In this document: positions 35,908 to 44,571 of the stretch, in pieces
How the letters are laid out: every line of letters starts with the position of its first letter
How positions within the stretch are numbered: position 1 is the stretch's first letter
Source: Lichenicoccus sp965276875
GTDB lineage: Bacteria > Pseudomonadota > Alphaproteobacteria > Acetobacterales > Acetobacteraceae
Assembly: GCF_965276875.1 (NCBI RefSeq)
Contig: NZ_OZ255701.1
Span: 124,001-188,000, forward strand
Length of the DNA: 64,000 nt
Direction of reading: 5' to 3'
The notes under the pieces: model-generated
Databases searched by the model: none
The model's input: only the letters and a program-made list of their open reading frames with translations
Told to the model about the DNA's origin: nothing
Position numbers and translations under genes: made by a program

Positions 35908-38900
35908 ATGCGTCTGACCGACCTGTTCATCCGCCGGCCGATCCTGTCCTGCGTCGTCTCCGTCCTGGTGCTGGTGTTCGGGCTACGCGCCGAGCAGGCG
36001 CTGCCGGTCTCGCAGTTCCCCGAGACGGTCAGCGGCACCGTCGAGATCCAGACCTACGATTACGGCGCCGACCCGGCCACCGTTGCCGGCTTCATCACCA
36101 CGCCACTGGAGGGTGCGATCGCGCAGGCGCAGGGCATCGACTACATGTCCTCGACCAGCTCGACCAGCGACAGCGACATCACCGTGCATCTGCGGCTGAA
36201 CGTCGATCCGGCACGCGCTTTGGCCGAAATCCAGTCCTACGTCACTTCGGCAACCGCGCAGTTCCCGCAGGGCGTGCAGCCCTCGGCGATCAGCCTGTCG
36301 GCGGCTGCCGGCGACGTGCTCGACCTCAACCTGGTCAGCGACAGCATGGCGCCGGCGCAGGTCGCGGACTACGCGCAGAGGCTGATCGCGCCGCGCCTGC
36401 AATCGGTGCCCGGCGTGCAGCGGGTGCAAATAAACGGCAGCCCCAACCTGGTGCTGCGCGCCTGGCTCGACCCGGACCGGCTCGCGGCCTTCGGGCTGAC
36501 CGCAACCGATGTGCAGACCGCGCTCGCCGCCAACAACTTCGTCTCCGGCGCCGGGCAGACACTGGGGGCGGCGACCACAGTCAGCCTGAACCTCAATTCC
36601 GGTCTGCATACGGTGGCGCAGTTCCGCCGGCTGGTGGTGCGCCAGAACGCCGGCCGGATCATCCGACTGGGCGACGTGGCGCGGGTCGGTTACGGCGCCG
36701 ACCCCGACAATTTCAAGGTCCTGAGCAACGGTCGGGAAGGTGTTTTCATTCAGATCAACCCAACACCCTCGGCAAACGCGCTGACCGTGGCCCAAGCGCT
36801 GAAGCGCAAGCTCGTGGAGATCCGGGCGCAGATGCCCCCAGCCCTGCGGATCGTCGTGGTCTACGATGCGGGACGCTTCATCCAGACCTCGATCCACGAG
36901 GTCGCATCGACGCTCGTCGAGGCGCTGGCGATCGTGGCCTTGGTGGTGTTCGCCTTTCTCGGCTCGCCGCGCTCGGTGCTGATCCCCTTAGTGACGATCC
37001 CGCTGTCGCTGATCGGTACCTTCGCGATCATGGCGGTGCTCGGCTTCTCGATCAACCTGCTCACCCTACTGGCCCTGGTGCTGGCCACCGGGCTGGTGGT
37101 CGACGACGCCATCATCGTCGTCGAGAACGTCAACCGCCTGATCGCCGCCGGCGCGTCTCCGCTCGCCGCGGCCACACAGGCGGCGCGCGAGCTGGCGCTG
37201 CCGATCCTGGCGATGACCGTGGTGCTGATCTCGGCCTATGTGCCGGTCGGCCTGCAGGGCGGCATCACCGGCGCGCTGTTCACCCAGTTCGCCTTCACGC
37301 TCGCCAGCGCGGTCGCGGTCTCGGCGTTGCTGGCGCTGACGCTCTCGCCGATGATGTGCTCGCGGCTGTTGCGATTGCGGCGTCACGGCGCCGCGCGAAG
37401 CCGGTCGCAGCGGCTGCAGGAGGTAAGCGAAGCAGCACTCAGCCAGGTGCAGCGCGGCTATTCGGCGCTGCTGCGGCTCTCGCTGCGCGCCCGGCCGCTG
37501 GTGCTCGTCTTCGGTCTGGCGGTGCTGGTCAGCATCTGGTTCCTGTTCAACGGCTCCAAGGCGGAGCTGTCGCCGCCGGAGGATCAGGGGCTGCTGGTGA
37601 CCAACGGACAGGGCGCTCCGAACGCGACGCTCGACGAGCTCTCCCGCTATGACCGCCAGATCACCGGCATCTACACTTCGGTGCCGGAGGAGAAGGACTA
37701 CTGGCACATCGTCGGACCCCCCTCGGTGCAGGGCGGCCTCGCGCTGAAACCCTGGGACCAGCGCCACCGCAGCGTGTTCACCATCGAAACCGAGGTCGCA
37801 GACGCGCTGTCGCACGTCGCCGGCGTCGAGATGGCGGTCTACACGCCGCCCTATCTGCCGGGATCCTCCTGGGGCCTGCCGATCGGCTTCGTGCTGGAGG
37901 GCACCGGCAATGTTCGCGACCTCAACACCGTCTCTGACAATTTTCTCGCCCGCGTCCGATCCAGCGGTCTGTTCGTCTATGCCGACAAGGACCTCAAGAT
38001 CGACCAGCCGCAAGCCACCATCGTCGTCGACCGCGACAAGCTCGCAACCCTCGGCGTCAACATGAGCGAGGTCGGCACGGCGCTGAACGCGCTGCTCGGC
38101 GGCGGCTATGTTGGCTTCTTTTCGAGTGGTGCGCGCTCCTACAAGGTCGAGCCGCTGGTCGAACGCCGCTTCCGGCTTAACGCAGCACAGGTGCTGAACT
38201 ATCCGATCACCACCATCGGCGGCGTCTCGGTGCCGCTCTCCGCGGTGGCGCGCATCCGCCACAATGTCGTCGAGGAGTCAATTGCACATTTCCAGCAGCT
38301 CGACGCTACCACCATCAGCGCGGTGCCCGCGCCCGGTGTCAGCCAGGCGCAGGCCTACGCCTTTCTGCAAAAGCTGGCAGCCGAGACGCTCCCATCCGGC
38401 TACGGCACCGACACGGTCGGGCCGCTACGCCAGTACGCACAGGAGAGCGGCGGCTTCATGGCGACCTTCGCGCTCGCGGTGGTGATCACCTACCTCGCAC
38501 TCGCCGCCTTGTTCGAGAGCTTCCGCGACCCGCTGATCATCCTGGTCTCGGTGCCGATGTCGATCGCCGGCGCCCTGCTGTTCGTCTGGCTGGGCGTCGG
38601 CGGGGCCAGCATCAACCTGTTCACCGAGGTCGGCCTGGTGACCCTGATGGGCCTGATCAGCAAGCACGGCATCCTGATCGTCGAAGTCGCCAACGAGCAG
38701 CAGAAGCTGGGCCTCTCCAAGCAGGAGGCGATCGAGCGCGCCTGCGCGCTGCGTCTGCGGCCGATCCTGATGACCACCGCGGCGATGGTGCTGGGCGTGA
38801 TGCCGCTGGTGCTGGCCACCGGCGCCGGTGCTGCCTCGCGCTATATCATGGGGCTGGTGATCGCCTCGGGCCTGTCGATCGGCACCCTGTTCACCCTGTT

Positions 38901-38979
38901 CGTGCTGCCGGCCGTCTACATGCTGATCGCCGCCACGCATCATGTTGCGGAGCCGGCGCTCGAGACGGTTGGCCGTTAA
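35908..38979 (+). CDS. RND multidrug efflux permease (AcrB/MexF, HAE1-type)
   Basis: The 1023-residue inner-membrane transporter has the duplicated RND layout of twelve membrane segments and two large periplasmic loops. The TM4 proton-relay acids Asp399 and Asp400 in LVVDDAIIVVENVNR are present. SKAELSPPEDQGLL opens the second half, and GLISKHGILIVEVANEQ marks TM10, with the relay Lys corresponding to AcrB Lys940 likely in that segment. It is the last gene of the pump operon. No TetR- or LysR-type repressor gene is adjacent. The substrate is unknown. Confidence 0.94.
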   Translation: MRLTDLFIRRPILSCVVSVLVLVFGLRAEQALPVSQFPETVSGTVEIQTYDYGADPATVAGFITTPLEGAIAQAQGIDYMSSTSSTSDSDITVHLRLNVDPARALAEIQSYVTSATAQFPQGVQPSAISLSAAAGDVLDLNLVSDSMAPAQVADYAQRLIAPRLQSVPGVQRVQINGSPNLVLRAWLDPDRLAAFGLTATDVQTALAANNFVSGAGQTLGAATTVSLNLNSGLHTVAQFRRLVVRQNAGRIIRLGDVARVGYGADPDNFKVLSNGREGVFIQINPTPSANALTVAQALKRKLVEIRAQMPPALRIVVVYDAGRFIQTSIHEVASTLVEALAIVALVVFAFLGSPRSVLIPLVTIPLSLIGTFAIMAVLGFSINLLTLLALVLATGLVVDDAIIVVENVNRLIAAGASPLAAATQAARELALPILAMTVVLISAYVPVGLQGGITGALFTQFAFTLASAVAVSALLALTLSPMMCSRLLRLRRHGAARSRSQRLQEVSEAALSQVQRGYSALLRLSLRARPLVLVFGLAVLVSIWFLFNGSKAELSPPEDQGLLVTNGQGAPNATLDELSRYDRQITGIYTSVPEEKDYWHIVGPPSVQGGLALKPWDQRHRSVFTIETEVADALSHVAGVEMAVYTPPYLPGSSWGLPIGFVLEGTGNVRDLNTVSDNFLARVRSSGLFVYADKDLKIDQPQATIVVDRDKLATLGVNMSEVGTALNALLGGGYVGFFSSGARSYKVEPLVERRFRLNAAQVLNYPITTIGGVSVPLSAVARIRHNVVEESIAHFQQLDATTISAVPAPGVSQAQAYAFLQKLAAETLPSGYGTDTVGPLRQYAQESGGFMATFALAVVITYLALAALFESFRDPLIILVSVPMSIAGALLFVWLGVGGASINLFTEVGLVTLMGLISKHGILIVEVANEQQKLGLSKQEAIERACALRLRPILMTTAAMVLGVMPLVLATGAGAASRYIMGLVIASGLSIGTLFTLFVLPAVYMLIAATHHVAEPALETVGR

Positions 38980-39040
38980 CTGTTTCTTCTCCTGTGGGTC
39001 TTACAACCTTATTGAGTGAAACGTCAGAGTCGGGTCGGCA

Positions 39041-41155
39041 ATGCGCAGCGGTCTTTTCTCGATGCTCATGGGCGGCGCGTCGGCGACATTGCGGGCGATC
39101 CGACATTCGCAGGCCGTCATCGAGTTCAAGCCGGACGGCACGATCCTCTGGGCCAACCCGAGGTTCCTGTCCGTCATCGGCTATGATCTGGCCGAAATAC
39201 GCGGTCGCCACCATAGCATGTTCGTGCCGCCCGAGGACCGCGACAGCCCGGCCTATCGGCAGTTCTGGCAGGATCTGAAGTCCGGCGAGGCACGGACAGC
39301 GGAGTTCAAACGGTTCGGCAAGGGCGGTCGCGAGATCTGGCTGCAGGCGACCTATACGCCAATCCTCGGACCCACCGGCAAGCCATACAAGATCGTCAAG
39401 TTTGCAACCGACGTCAGCCAGGCCAAGCTGCAGAGCGCCGACCGCGCGGGTCAGGTCGCGGCAATCGGCAGGTCGCAGGCCGTCATCGAGTTCGCGCTGG
39501 ACGGCACGATCCTGAACGCCAACGGCAATTTCCTGACGACCATGGGCTATTCGCTCGACGAGGTCGTCGGCCGCCACCATCGCATGTTCGTCGCACCAGC
39601 CGACCAGAACAGCATCGAGTACTCCCGGTTCTGGGACGATCTGCGCGCCGGCACATTCAAGACCGCCGAGTTCAAGCGGTTCGGCAAGAACGGTCGCGAG
39701 GTCTGGCTCCGGGCAAGCTACAACCCGATCCTCGACATGAGCGGCAGGCCTTTCAAGATCGTGAAATTCGCCAGCGACGTGACCGCAACGAAACTGCATC
39801 ATGCGGATCACGCAGGCCAGATCGCAGCGATCGGGAAGTCGCTCGCCATCATCGAATTTCACCTCGATGCTACCATCATCACCGCCAACGACAATTTCCT
39901 CGCCGCCAGCGGTTACTCGCTTTCGGAACTGCAGGGCCAGCATCACCGCATGCTGGTCGATGCCGTCACACGCGCAAGCCCAGCCTATGCGCGCTTCTGG
40001 GACGAGCTGGGCCACGGCACCTTCCATCAGGCCGAATACCGGCGCGTTCGCAAGGACGGGAAGCCGATCTGGTTGCAGGCGAGCTATAATCCGATCCTTG
40101 ACATGGACGGCAGGCCGTTCAAGATCGTCAAGTTCGCCACCGACATCACCGACGAGGTCGAGCAGCGCGCCAAGTTCGCGCTGCTGTCCCTGGTCGCGGA
40201 CGGCACCGACAGCAGCGTGGTGATCACCGGACCGGACGGTGTGATCGAATATGTCAATGACGGCTTCTGCCGTCTCGCCGAATACACTGCGGCCGAGGCG
40301 ATCGGCCAGCGGCCCGGCAAGCTGCTACAGGGCGCGCATACCGATCAGACGACAATCGCCACAATTCGCGACCATATTGCGCGGCAGGAGCCACTCGACG
40401 CCGAGATCCTCAATTACAGCAAATCCGGCAAGCCTTACTGGATCTCGCTGGTGATCAATCCGGTCCACGACGGGAATGGCGTGCTGCAACGCTTCATTTC
40501 GGTGCAGACGAACATCACCCGAACCAAGTTGATGGCCCTCGGATCAGTCTCGCGCATGGCCGCGATTGAGCGCTCGAATGCGGTAATGGAATGGAACGAG
40601 GAGCGACACTTGACGCGCCTAAACGACGTCGCCACGCGGCTCCTGGGAGTCGGTGATCTTGCCGAGGCGGCACGGCTTCCCGCGACCAGCTACGATCGTC
40701 TGTTCACCGAGGCAGACCGGCAGAAGCTGCTGGCCGGCGAGTCATGGACCCGGATGCTCGAGATGTCCCGCGCGGATGGGCAAGCCGTCTATCTGTCAGC
40801 CTCAATTCAGCCACTGCCCAGCGTAGACGGCAAACTGCGACGCACCGTCGTCTATGCCGTCGACGAGACCGCACGTCGGCAGGCGACGCGCGAGAGCGAG
40901 CATGTGATGAAAACCGTACTGGAACGCATCAGCGGCATTGCCAAGACGATCTCCGGCGTCTCGGGTCAGACCAATCTGCTGGCCCTCAACGCCACGATCG
41001 AGGCGGCTCGCGCCGGAGAAGCCGGCCGCGGCTTCGCGGTCGTCGCCTCCGAGGTCAAGGCGCTCGCCGAGCGGTCGTCCGGATCCACCATGGAGATCGA
41101 GACACTCGTCACCGATACGCAGGGACGGATCGCGCAACTGATCGCCGCGGGCTGA
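39041..41155 (+). CDS. Soluble multi-PAS chemoreceptor with minimal MCP signalling tip
   Basis: The 704-residue protein has no membrane segment or HAMP domain. Three near-identical 122-residue PAS/PAC units begin at residues 23, 145 and 267. A fourth PAS (about 389-505) starts at SSVVITGPDGVIEYVNDGF, and a fifth, divergent PAS-like segment covers about 520-612. Residues 616-704 hold only the receptor hairpin tip: QTNLLALNATIEAARAGEAG followed by RGFAVVASEVKALAERS. This is a much shorter signalling domain than usual. The tip should contact CheA/CheW of the che operon 26 kb away. The PAS ligand is unknown. Confidence 0.88.
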   Translation: MRSGLFSMLMGGASATLRAIRHSQAVIEFKPDGTILWANPRFLSVIGYDLAEIRGRHHSMFVPPEDRDSPAYRQFWQDLKSGEARTAEFKRFGKGGREIWLQATYTPILGPTGKPYKIVKFATDVSQAKLQSADRAGQVAAIGRSQAVIEFALDGTILNANGNFLTTMGYSLDEVVGRHHRMFVAPADQNSIEYSRFWDDLRAGTFKTAEFKRFGKNGREVWLRASYNPILDMSGRPFKIVKFASDVTATKLHHADHAGQIAAIGKSLAIIEFHLDATIITANDNFLAASGYSLSELQGQHHRMLVDAVTRASPAYARFWDELGHGTFHQAEYRRVRKDGKPIWLQASYNPILDMDGRPFKIVKFATDITDEVEQRAKFALLSLVADGTDSSVVITGPDGVIEYVNDGFCRLAEYTAAEAIGQRPGKLLQGAHTDQTTIATIRDHIARQEPLDAEILNYSKSGKPYWISLVINPVHDGNGVLQRFISVQTNITRTKLMALGSVSRMAAIERSNAVMEWNEERHLTRLNDVATRLLGVGDLAEAARLPATSYDRLFTEADRQKLLAGESWTRMLEMSRADGQAVYLSASIQPLPSVDGKLRRTVVYAVDETARRQATRESEHVMKTVLERISGIAKTISGVSGQTNLLALNATIEAARAGEAGRGFAVVASEVKALAERSSGSTMEIETLVTDTQGRIAQLIAAG
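39107..40204 (+). repeat. Three tandem 366-bp coding repeats (PAS units)
   Basis: Units at 39107-39472, 39473-39838 and 39839-40204 each encode 122 residues in perfect register. The first 21 bases of units 1 and 2 (the Ser-Gln-Ala-Val-Ile-Glu-Phe codons) are identical. In unit 3 similarity is stronger at the protein level than at the DNA level. Confidence 0.85.
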
Positions 41156-41222
41156 CCTCGCGGCTGGTGGATGGCAATGCGCCGGGTGATCGGCGGAGCT
41201 GGGCGCCAAAAGAGCGGTCTCG

Positions 41223-41414
41223 ATGCCGACGCATCAGGGTAGGAGCCTCGGCAAGGCGATCGTCGGTTGGATTGTCGACTATCTGAAGGCGGAAGCACCT
41301 GTCGGCGCGCACGTCAGCCTATTTGCTGACGGCGCAGTCGACCACCTCTATACGCAGTTCGGCTTCGCGCTGACTGCGCCCGCCTCTGTCGGAATGGCGT
41401 TCTCGATCCGGTAA
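41223..41414 (+). pseudogene. GNAT acetyltransferase remnant (C-terminal part only)
   Basis: The 63 residues begin MPTHQGRSLGKAIVGWIVDY and end YTQFGFALTAPASVGMAFSIR. These correspond to the acetyl-CoA-binding loop (Q-G-x-G-x-G/A, here QGRSLGK) and the last strands of a GNAT N-acetyltransferase. The N-terminal half, normally about 80-90 residues, is absent, and no upstream frame restores it. The glycine expected in GRG is Ser. It is read as a decayed fragment, although translation of the stub cannot be excluded. Confidence 0.65.
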
Positions 41415-41473
41415 GATCAACTCGGTCCGCTCGCCAGCCCTCTTCAGGGCTCAAACCGGCCTTGGACCGAAAC

Positions 41474-41674
41474 TCAGGGTTTCGGTGCCTTGCGGGCCTC
41501 GGCCATGCCCTCGTGATCGGGGGTCGTGCCGGCTTCGTTGTCGGTGCCGAGCATCGAGGCGCCGGGGTCGAACGGCTCGGTCTTGCGATCACTCTTGGCG
41601 TCGGTGATGCGGCGCTTGATCTGCGCACCCTCCGCCCCGCGCGGCGTCATTCCGTTTTCGTCGTGTCCGGCCAT
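41474..41674 (-). CDS. Small hypothetical hydrophilic protein
   Basis: From ATG 41674 this is 66 residues, beginning MAGHDENGMTPRGAEGAQIKRR and rich in Asp, Glu, Gly and Pro. There is no membrane segment or known domain. The start has GAGGAG 6 bases upstream, which is the main reason to call it. It lies on the minus strand downstream of the EamA gene, with 186 bases between. The function is not recognised. Confidence 0.55.
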   Translation of the reverse strand: MAGHDENGMTPRGAEGAQIKRRITDAKSDRKTEPFDPGASMLGTDNEAGTTPDHEGMAEARKAPKP

Positions 41675-41860
41675 CAGGAACTCCTCTTCGCCGGTCAACA
41701 TGGGGCGGCGTCGCCCAAGCAAAAGGGCTGGGCTCATCCCAGTCGCGTGCGGAAGCGGACCTCCGGCGTGCCCACGGTCACGCGGGTACGCCCTCGCGGG
41801 ACGGAACATGATGCGCTGAACGCATATGCGCCTCGACGAAGGCGTTCCTTCGGTGGTCGG

Positions 41861-42913
41861 TCATGGCTGGCCCGGGTGGCTGTGGCGATGATGCTGATCG
41901 GGATAGTGCGCATGACGGTGCCGGATCGCGGCATGGCGGTGGACATGGCTATGCGGCTCATCGGGTGAGAGGCCCGGCGGGTGCTCATGCTGGTGATGGC
42001 TGTCGTGGCGGTGGCGATGGGCGTGGGTGAGAGCGTCATGCGTGTGGTCGTGCTCGTGGCGTTCAGCGACATGCAGCCATACGCCGAGCGCCATCAGAAC
42101 GCCTGCGACAAGCAGGGGTGTGGAGAGGCTCGCCTGACCAGCGGCCAGCGCGAGCACCCCGCCGGCGAACGGAGCGAGGCAGAAATACGCACTTGTGCGT
42201 GCGGTGCCGAGATGGCGCAGGGCCACGACGAACAGCGCGAGACTCAGCCCGTAGCCGACAAAGCCGATCGCCGCCGCCGCCAGCACCAGGGTGGCGTGGG
42301 GCAGGACGGCGCCACGTAGCCCGAACGCCAGTACAAGATTGACCAGGCCGGCGACCAGCCCCTTGAGCATGGCGATCTGCATCGGGTCGGACCCGGACAG
42401 CTTTTGCGTCAGGTTGTTGTCGATGCCCCAGGCGAGACAGGTAGCGGCGATCAGCAGCGTGCCGGGCCGGAGCAGGGCGACCCCGGTCCCGGACCAGGAG
42501 AGCACCGCGGCGCCTGCGAGAATCGCGAACGCACCCAGCAGCAACCGTCGATCAACGTTCTCGTGGAAAACCAGCCAGGCGATCGCCATCGTCGCCAAAC
42601 CTTCGAGATTGAGCAGCAGCGACGCCGAGGCCGCATCGGTGCGTGCCAGGCCCGCCATCAGCAGCACCGGGCCGAGCACGCCGCCGAAGCCGATCACCAG
42701 GCCGAGCCAGGGCAGTTCGGCGCGGCGCAGCGGCGCCTCGGTGCCGTTCCGGCGAAACAACCGCAGCAACCACAGCCCGATCCCGGCGCCGAGATAGAGC
42801 AGCCCAGCCAGGGTCCAGGGATCCGTGCGGTCGAGCAGCAGCTTGGCCGCCGGGGTCGCGGCACCAAACAGCAGGGCGGCGAGCAGGGCAGGGAGGATGC
42901 CGCTCCGGTCCAT
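41861..42913 (-). CDS. EamA/DMT-family transporter with His-rich C-terminal tail
   Basis: The 350-residue protein has ten hydrophobic segments arranged as two EamA repeats (about 5-137 and 150-275). A cytoplasmic or periplasmic tail of 70 residues follows, carrying 24 histidines in HxH and HHxH patterns. DMT transporters usually move amino acids or other metabolites. A His tail of this kind implies binding of Zn, Ni or Co ions, so metal transport or metal-sensing is possible. It is 2 bases after the MOSC gene in a probable xthA-MOSC-EamA transcript. Confidence 0.87.
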   Translation of the reverse strand: MDRSGILPALLAALLFGAATPAAKLLLDRTDPWTLAGLLYLGAGIGLWLLRLFRRNGTEAPLRRAELPWLGLVIGFGGVLGPVLLMAGLARTDAASASLLLNLEGLATMAIAWLVFHENVDRRLLLGAFAILAGAAVLSWSGTGVALLRPGTLLIAATCLAWGIDNNLTQKLSGSDPMQIAMLKGLVAGLVNLVLAFGLRGAVLPHATLVLAAAAIGFVGYGLSLALFVVALRHLGTARTSAYFCLAPFAGGVLALAAGQASLSTPLLVAGVLMALGVWLHVAERHEHDHTHDALTHAHRHRHDSHHQHEHPPGLSPDEPHSHVHRHAAIRHRHAHYPDQHHRHSHPGQP

Positions 42914-42915
42914 GT

Positions 42916-43710
42916 CTAGCCAAGGATCTCGACGACGTCGCCGCGGCGCAGCATACCGCTCATGAGCGGGATCAGGTTGCGTCCGAAGACGACGCCCTCC
43001 GGACGCGGGTTGAGCCGCGCCAGGGTTTCGAGCGGCTCGCCGGGGACCGGGATTTCGCCCGAGAGCTGGTCAATGCTGGGGACCACGCAGCGGGTGCAGG
43101 GCTTCGGCCCGCGAAACGCGACGCCGCCGATGCGCAAGGCCCGCCAGTCGTTCTCCGCCCAGGCGGCGGCACCGCTCACCACCAGGTTGGGGCGAAAGCG
43201 GTCCATGCCGACCGCCTTCGTCAGTGCGTCGTTCAAAGCAGCCAGCGAGACCTCGCTGGTCAGCAGCACGGGAAAGCCGTCGGCAAACGAGACATGCTCG
43301 CCCGAATGCCCGTAGGGCGGCTCGATCAACCGGGCATGCGCGTCGTCCAGTGCCACCAGGCGGCACGGCCTGCCGAGTTGCGCCGTCAGCCAAGCGTCAG
43401 CGGCAGCGCCCGCGCGCGCGGCGGACAGTCGGCTGCGCCAGATCGAGACATCCGACCGCGGGCCGCCCGCGCTGGGACGCGCAACGTGCAGGGTCGCCTC
43501 GCCGTGGCGGAGCGTTAGGCCGTCTGCGTCGATCCGGGCATCGAGCCGGGCCATTGCCGGCAGCCGACGCTGGCTGAGAAAGCGGCCATCCTCGTCGACC
43601 AGCATCCAGCGACGGTCGTCCTGCAGGCCGCAAAACTCCATCGCCGCTTCGTCGAGCATGATCCCGCGCAGGCCTTTGACCGGGTAGATGAACAGGCCGC
43701 TCAGATGCAT
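42916..43710 (-). CDS. MOSC-domain protein with beta-barrel N-domain
   Basis: The 264-residue protein has an N-terminal MOSC_N beta-barrel domain (LFIYPVKGLRGIML, DDRRWMLVDEDGRFLSQRR). The MOSC domain follows (FRPNLVVSGAAAWAENDW, then FRGPKPCTRCVVPSID). The Cys in PCTRC is the candidate molybdenum or sulfur-carrying residue. Such proteins include amidoxime-reducing components (YcbX-like) and molybdenum cofactor sulfur carriers. No fused ferredoxin domain is present. It lies between xthA and the EamA gene with minimal spacing. Confidence 0.85.
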   Translation of the reverse strand: MHLSGLFIYPVKGLRGIMLDEAAMEFCGLQDDRRWMLVDEDGRFLSQRRLPAMARLDARIDADGLTLRHGEATLHVARPSAGGPRSDVSIWRSRLSAARAGAAADAWLTAQLGRPCRLVALDDAHARLIEPPYGHSGEHVSFADGFPVLLTSEVSLAALNDALTKAVGMDRFRPNLVVSGAAAWAENDWRALRIGGVAFRGPKPCTRCVVPSIDQLSGEIPVPGEPLETLARLNPRPEGVVFGRNLIPLMSGMLRRGDVVEILG

Positions 43711-43717
43711 CGATGCC

Positions 43718-44512
43718 TCAGATGTCCAGCTCGATCATCACCGGAACATGATCCGACGGCGCTGGCCAGTCGCGCGCCGCCTTGTGGATGGTCAGCCGGC
43801 GCAGTCGGGGCACCAAATCGGGCGTCACCCACACGTGATCAAGGCGCCGACCGCGGTTGGCGACATGCCAGTCGCGGTTCCGATAAGACCACCATGTGTA
43901 GAGCTTCTCATGATCCGGCACGAAGTGCCGCATGGCGTCGGTGAAGCCGGTGTGCAGCCAGGCCTGCATCCGCTCGACTTCGGGGGGTGTGTGGCTGACC
44001 ACCCCGAGCAGTTGCTTGTGGCTCCAGACGTCGTGCTCGAGCGGCGCGATATTGAGATCCCCGACCAGGATGCTGCGGCTCGGCGGGTTGTCCACGAAGT
44101 GCCGGGTCGCCTCCTCGACGAAGGCGAGCTTGTGCGCGTATTTCGCGTTCACATCGGGATCGGGGATGTCGCCCCCCGCCGGCACATAGAAATCATGCAG
44201 CGTCACCGGCCCGGAGGGCGCCGCGAAAACAACGGCGAGATGCCGGCGGTCGTCTCGGCCACACCAGTCGGGCATGCCGGGGCAGGTCCGCAACGGCAGG
44301 CGCGAGAAGATCGCAACACCGTTATAGGATTTCATTCCGCAATACGCGACATGCGGCAGGCTGAGTGCTGCCGCGGCCTGCGCGGGGAACAGCGCGTCGG
44401 GGACCTTGGTCTCCTGCAGGCAAACGATATCCGGGGCGAGTTCCGCAACCAACCGCTCAAGGGAGGCCAGCCGCAGGCGCAGCGAATTGATGTTCCAGGT
44501 GAGGATGCGCAT
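43718..44512 (-). CDS. xthA: Exodeoxyribonuclease III
   Basis: XthA is an AP endonuclease and 3'-exonuclease in base-excision repair. The 264-residue protein has the full endonuclease/exonuclease/phosphatase motif set: ILTWNINSL, LQETK (metal Glu), NGVAIFSR, FYVPAGG, GDLNIAP, RRLDHVWVTP and the catalytic PSDHVPV. ATG 44512 heads the minus-strand transcript with the MOSC and EamA genes. The dipeptidase gene starts divergently 59 bases away. Confidence 0.94.
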   Translation of the reverse strand: MRILTWNINSLRLRLASLERLVAELAPDIVCLQETKVPDALFPAQAAAALSLPHVAYCGMKSYNGVAIFSRLPLRTCPGMPDWCGRDDRRHLAVVFAAPSGPVTLHDFYVPAGGDIPDPDVNAKYAHKLAFVEEATRHFVDNPPSRSILVGDLNIAPLEHDVWSHKQLLGVVSHTPPEVERMQAWLHTGFTDAMRHFVPDHEKLYTWWSYRNRDWHVANRGRRLDHVWVTPDLVPRLRRLTIHKAARDWPAPSDHVPVMIELDI

Positions 44513-44571
44513 GCGTGGCCTGTCGGCAAGAGCTTGCGCAACGAGGCGCGGTGGCGTGTCCTGGATGTAGC

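Noticed and set aside
41734..42072. 112-residue open frame antisense-shifted to the His-rich tail
   Set aside because: It is the shadow of the repeated His codons of the EamA tail and has no start signal.
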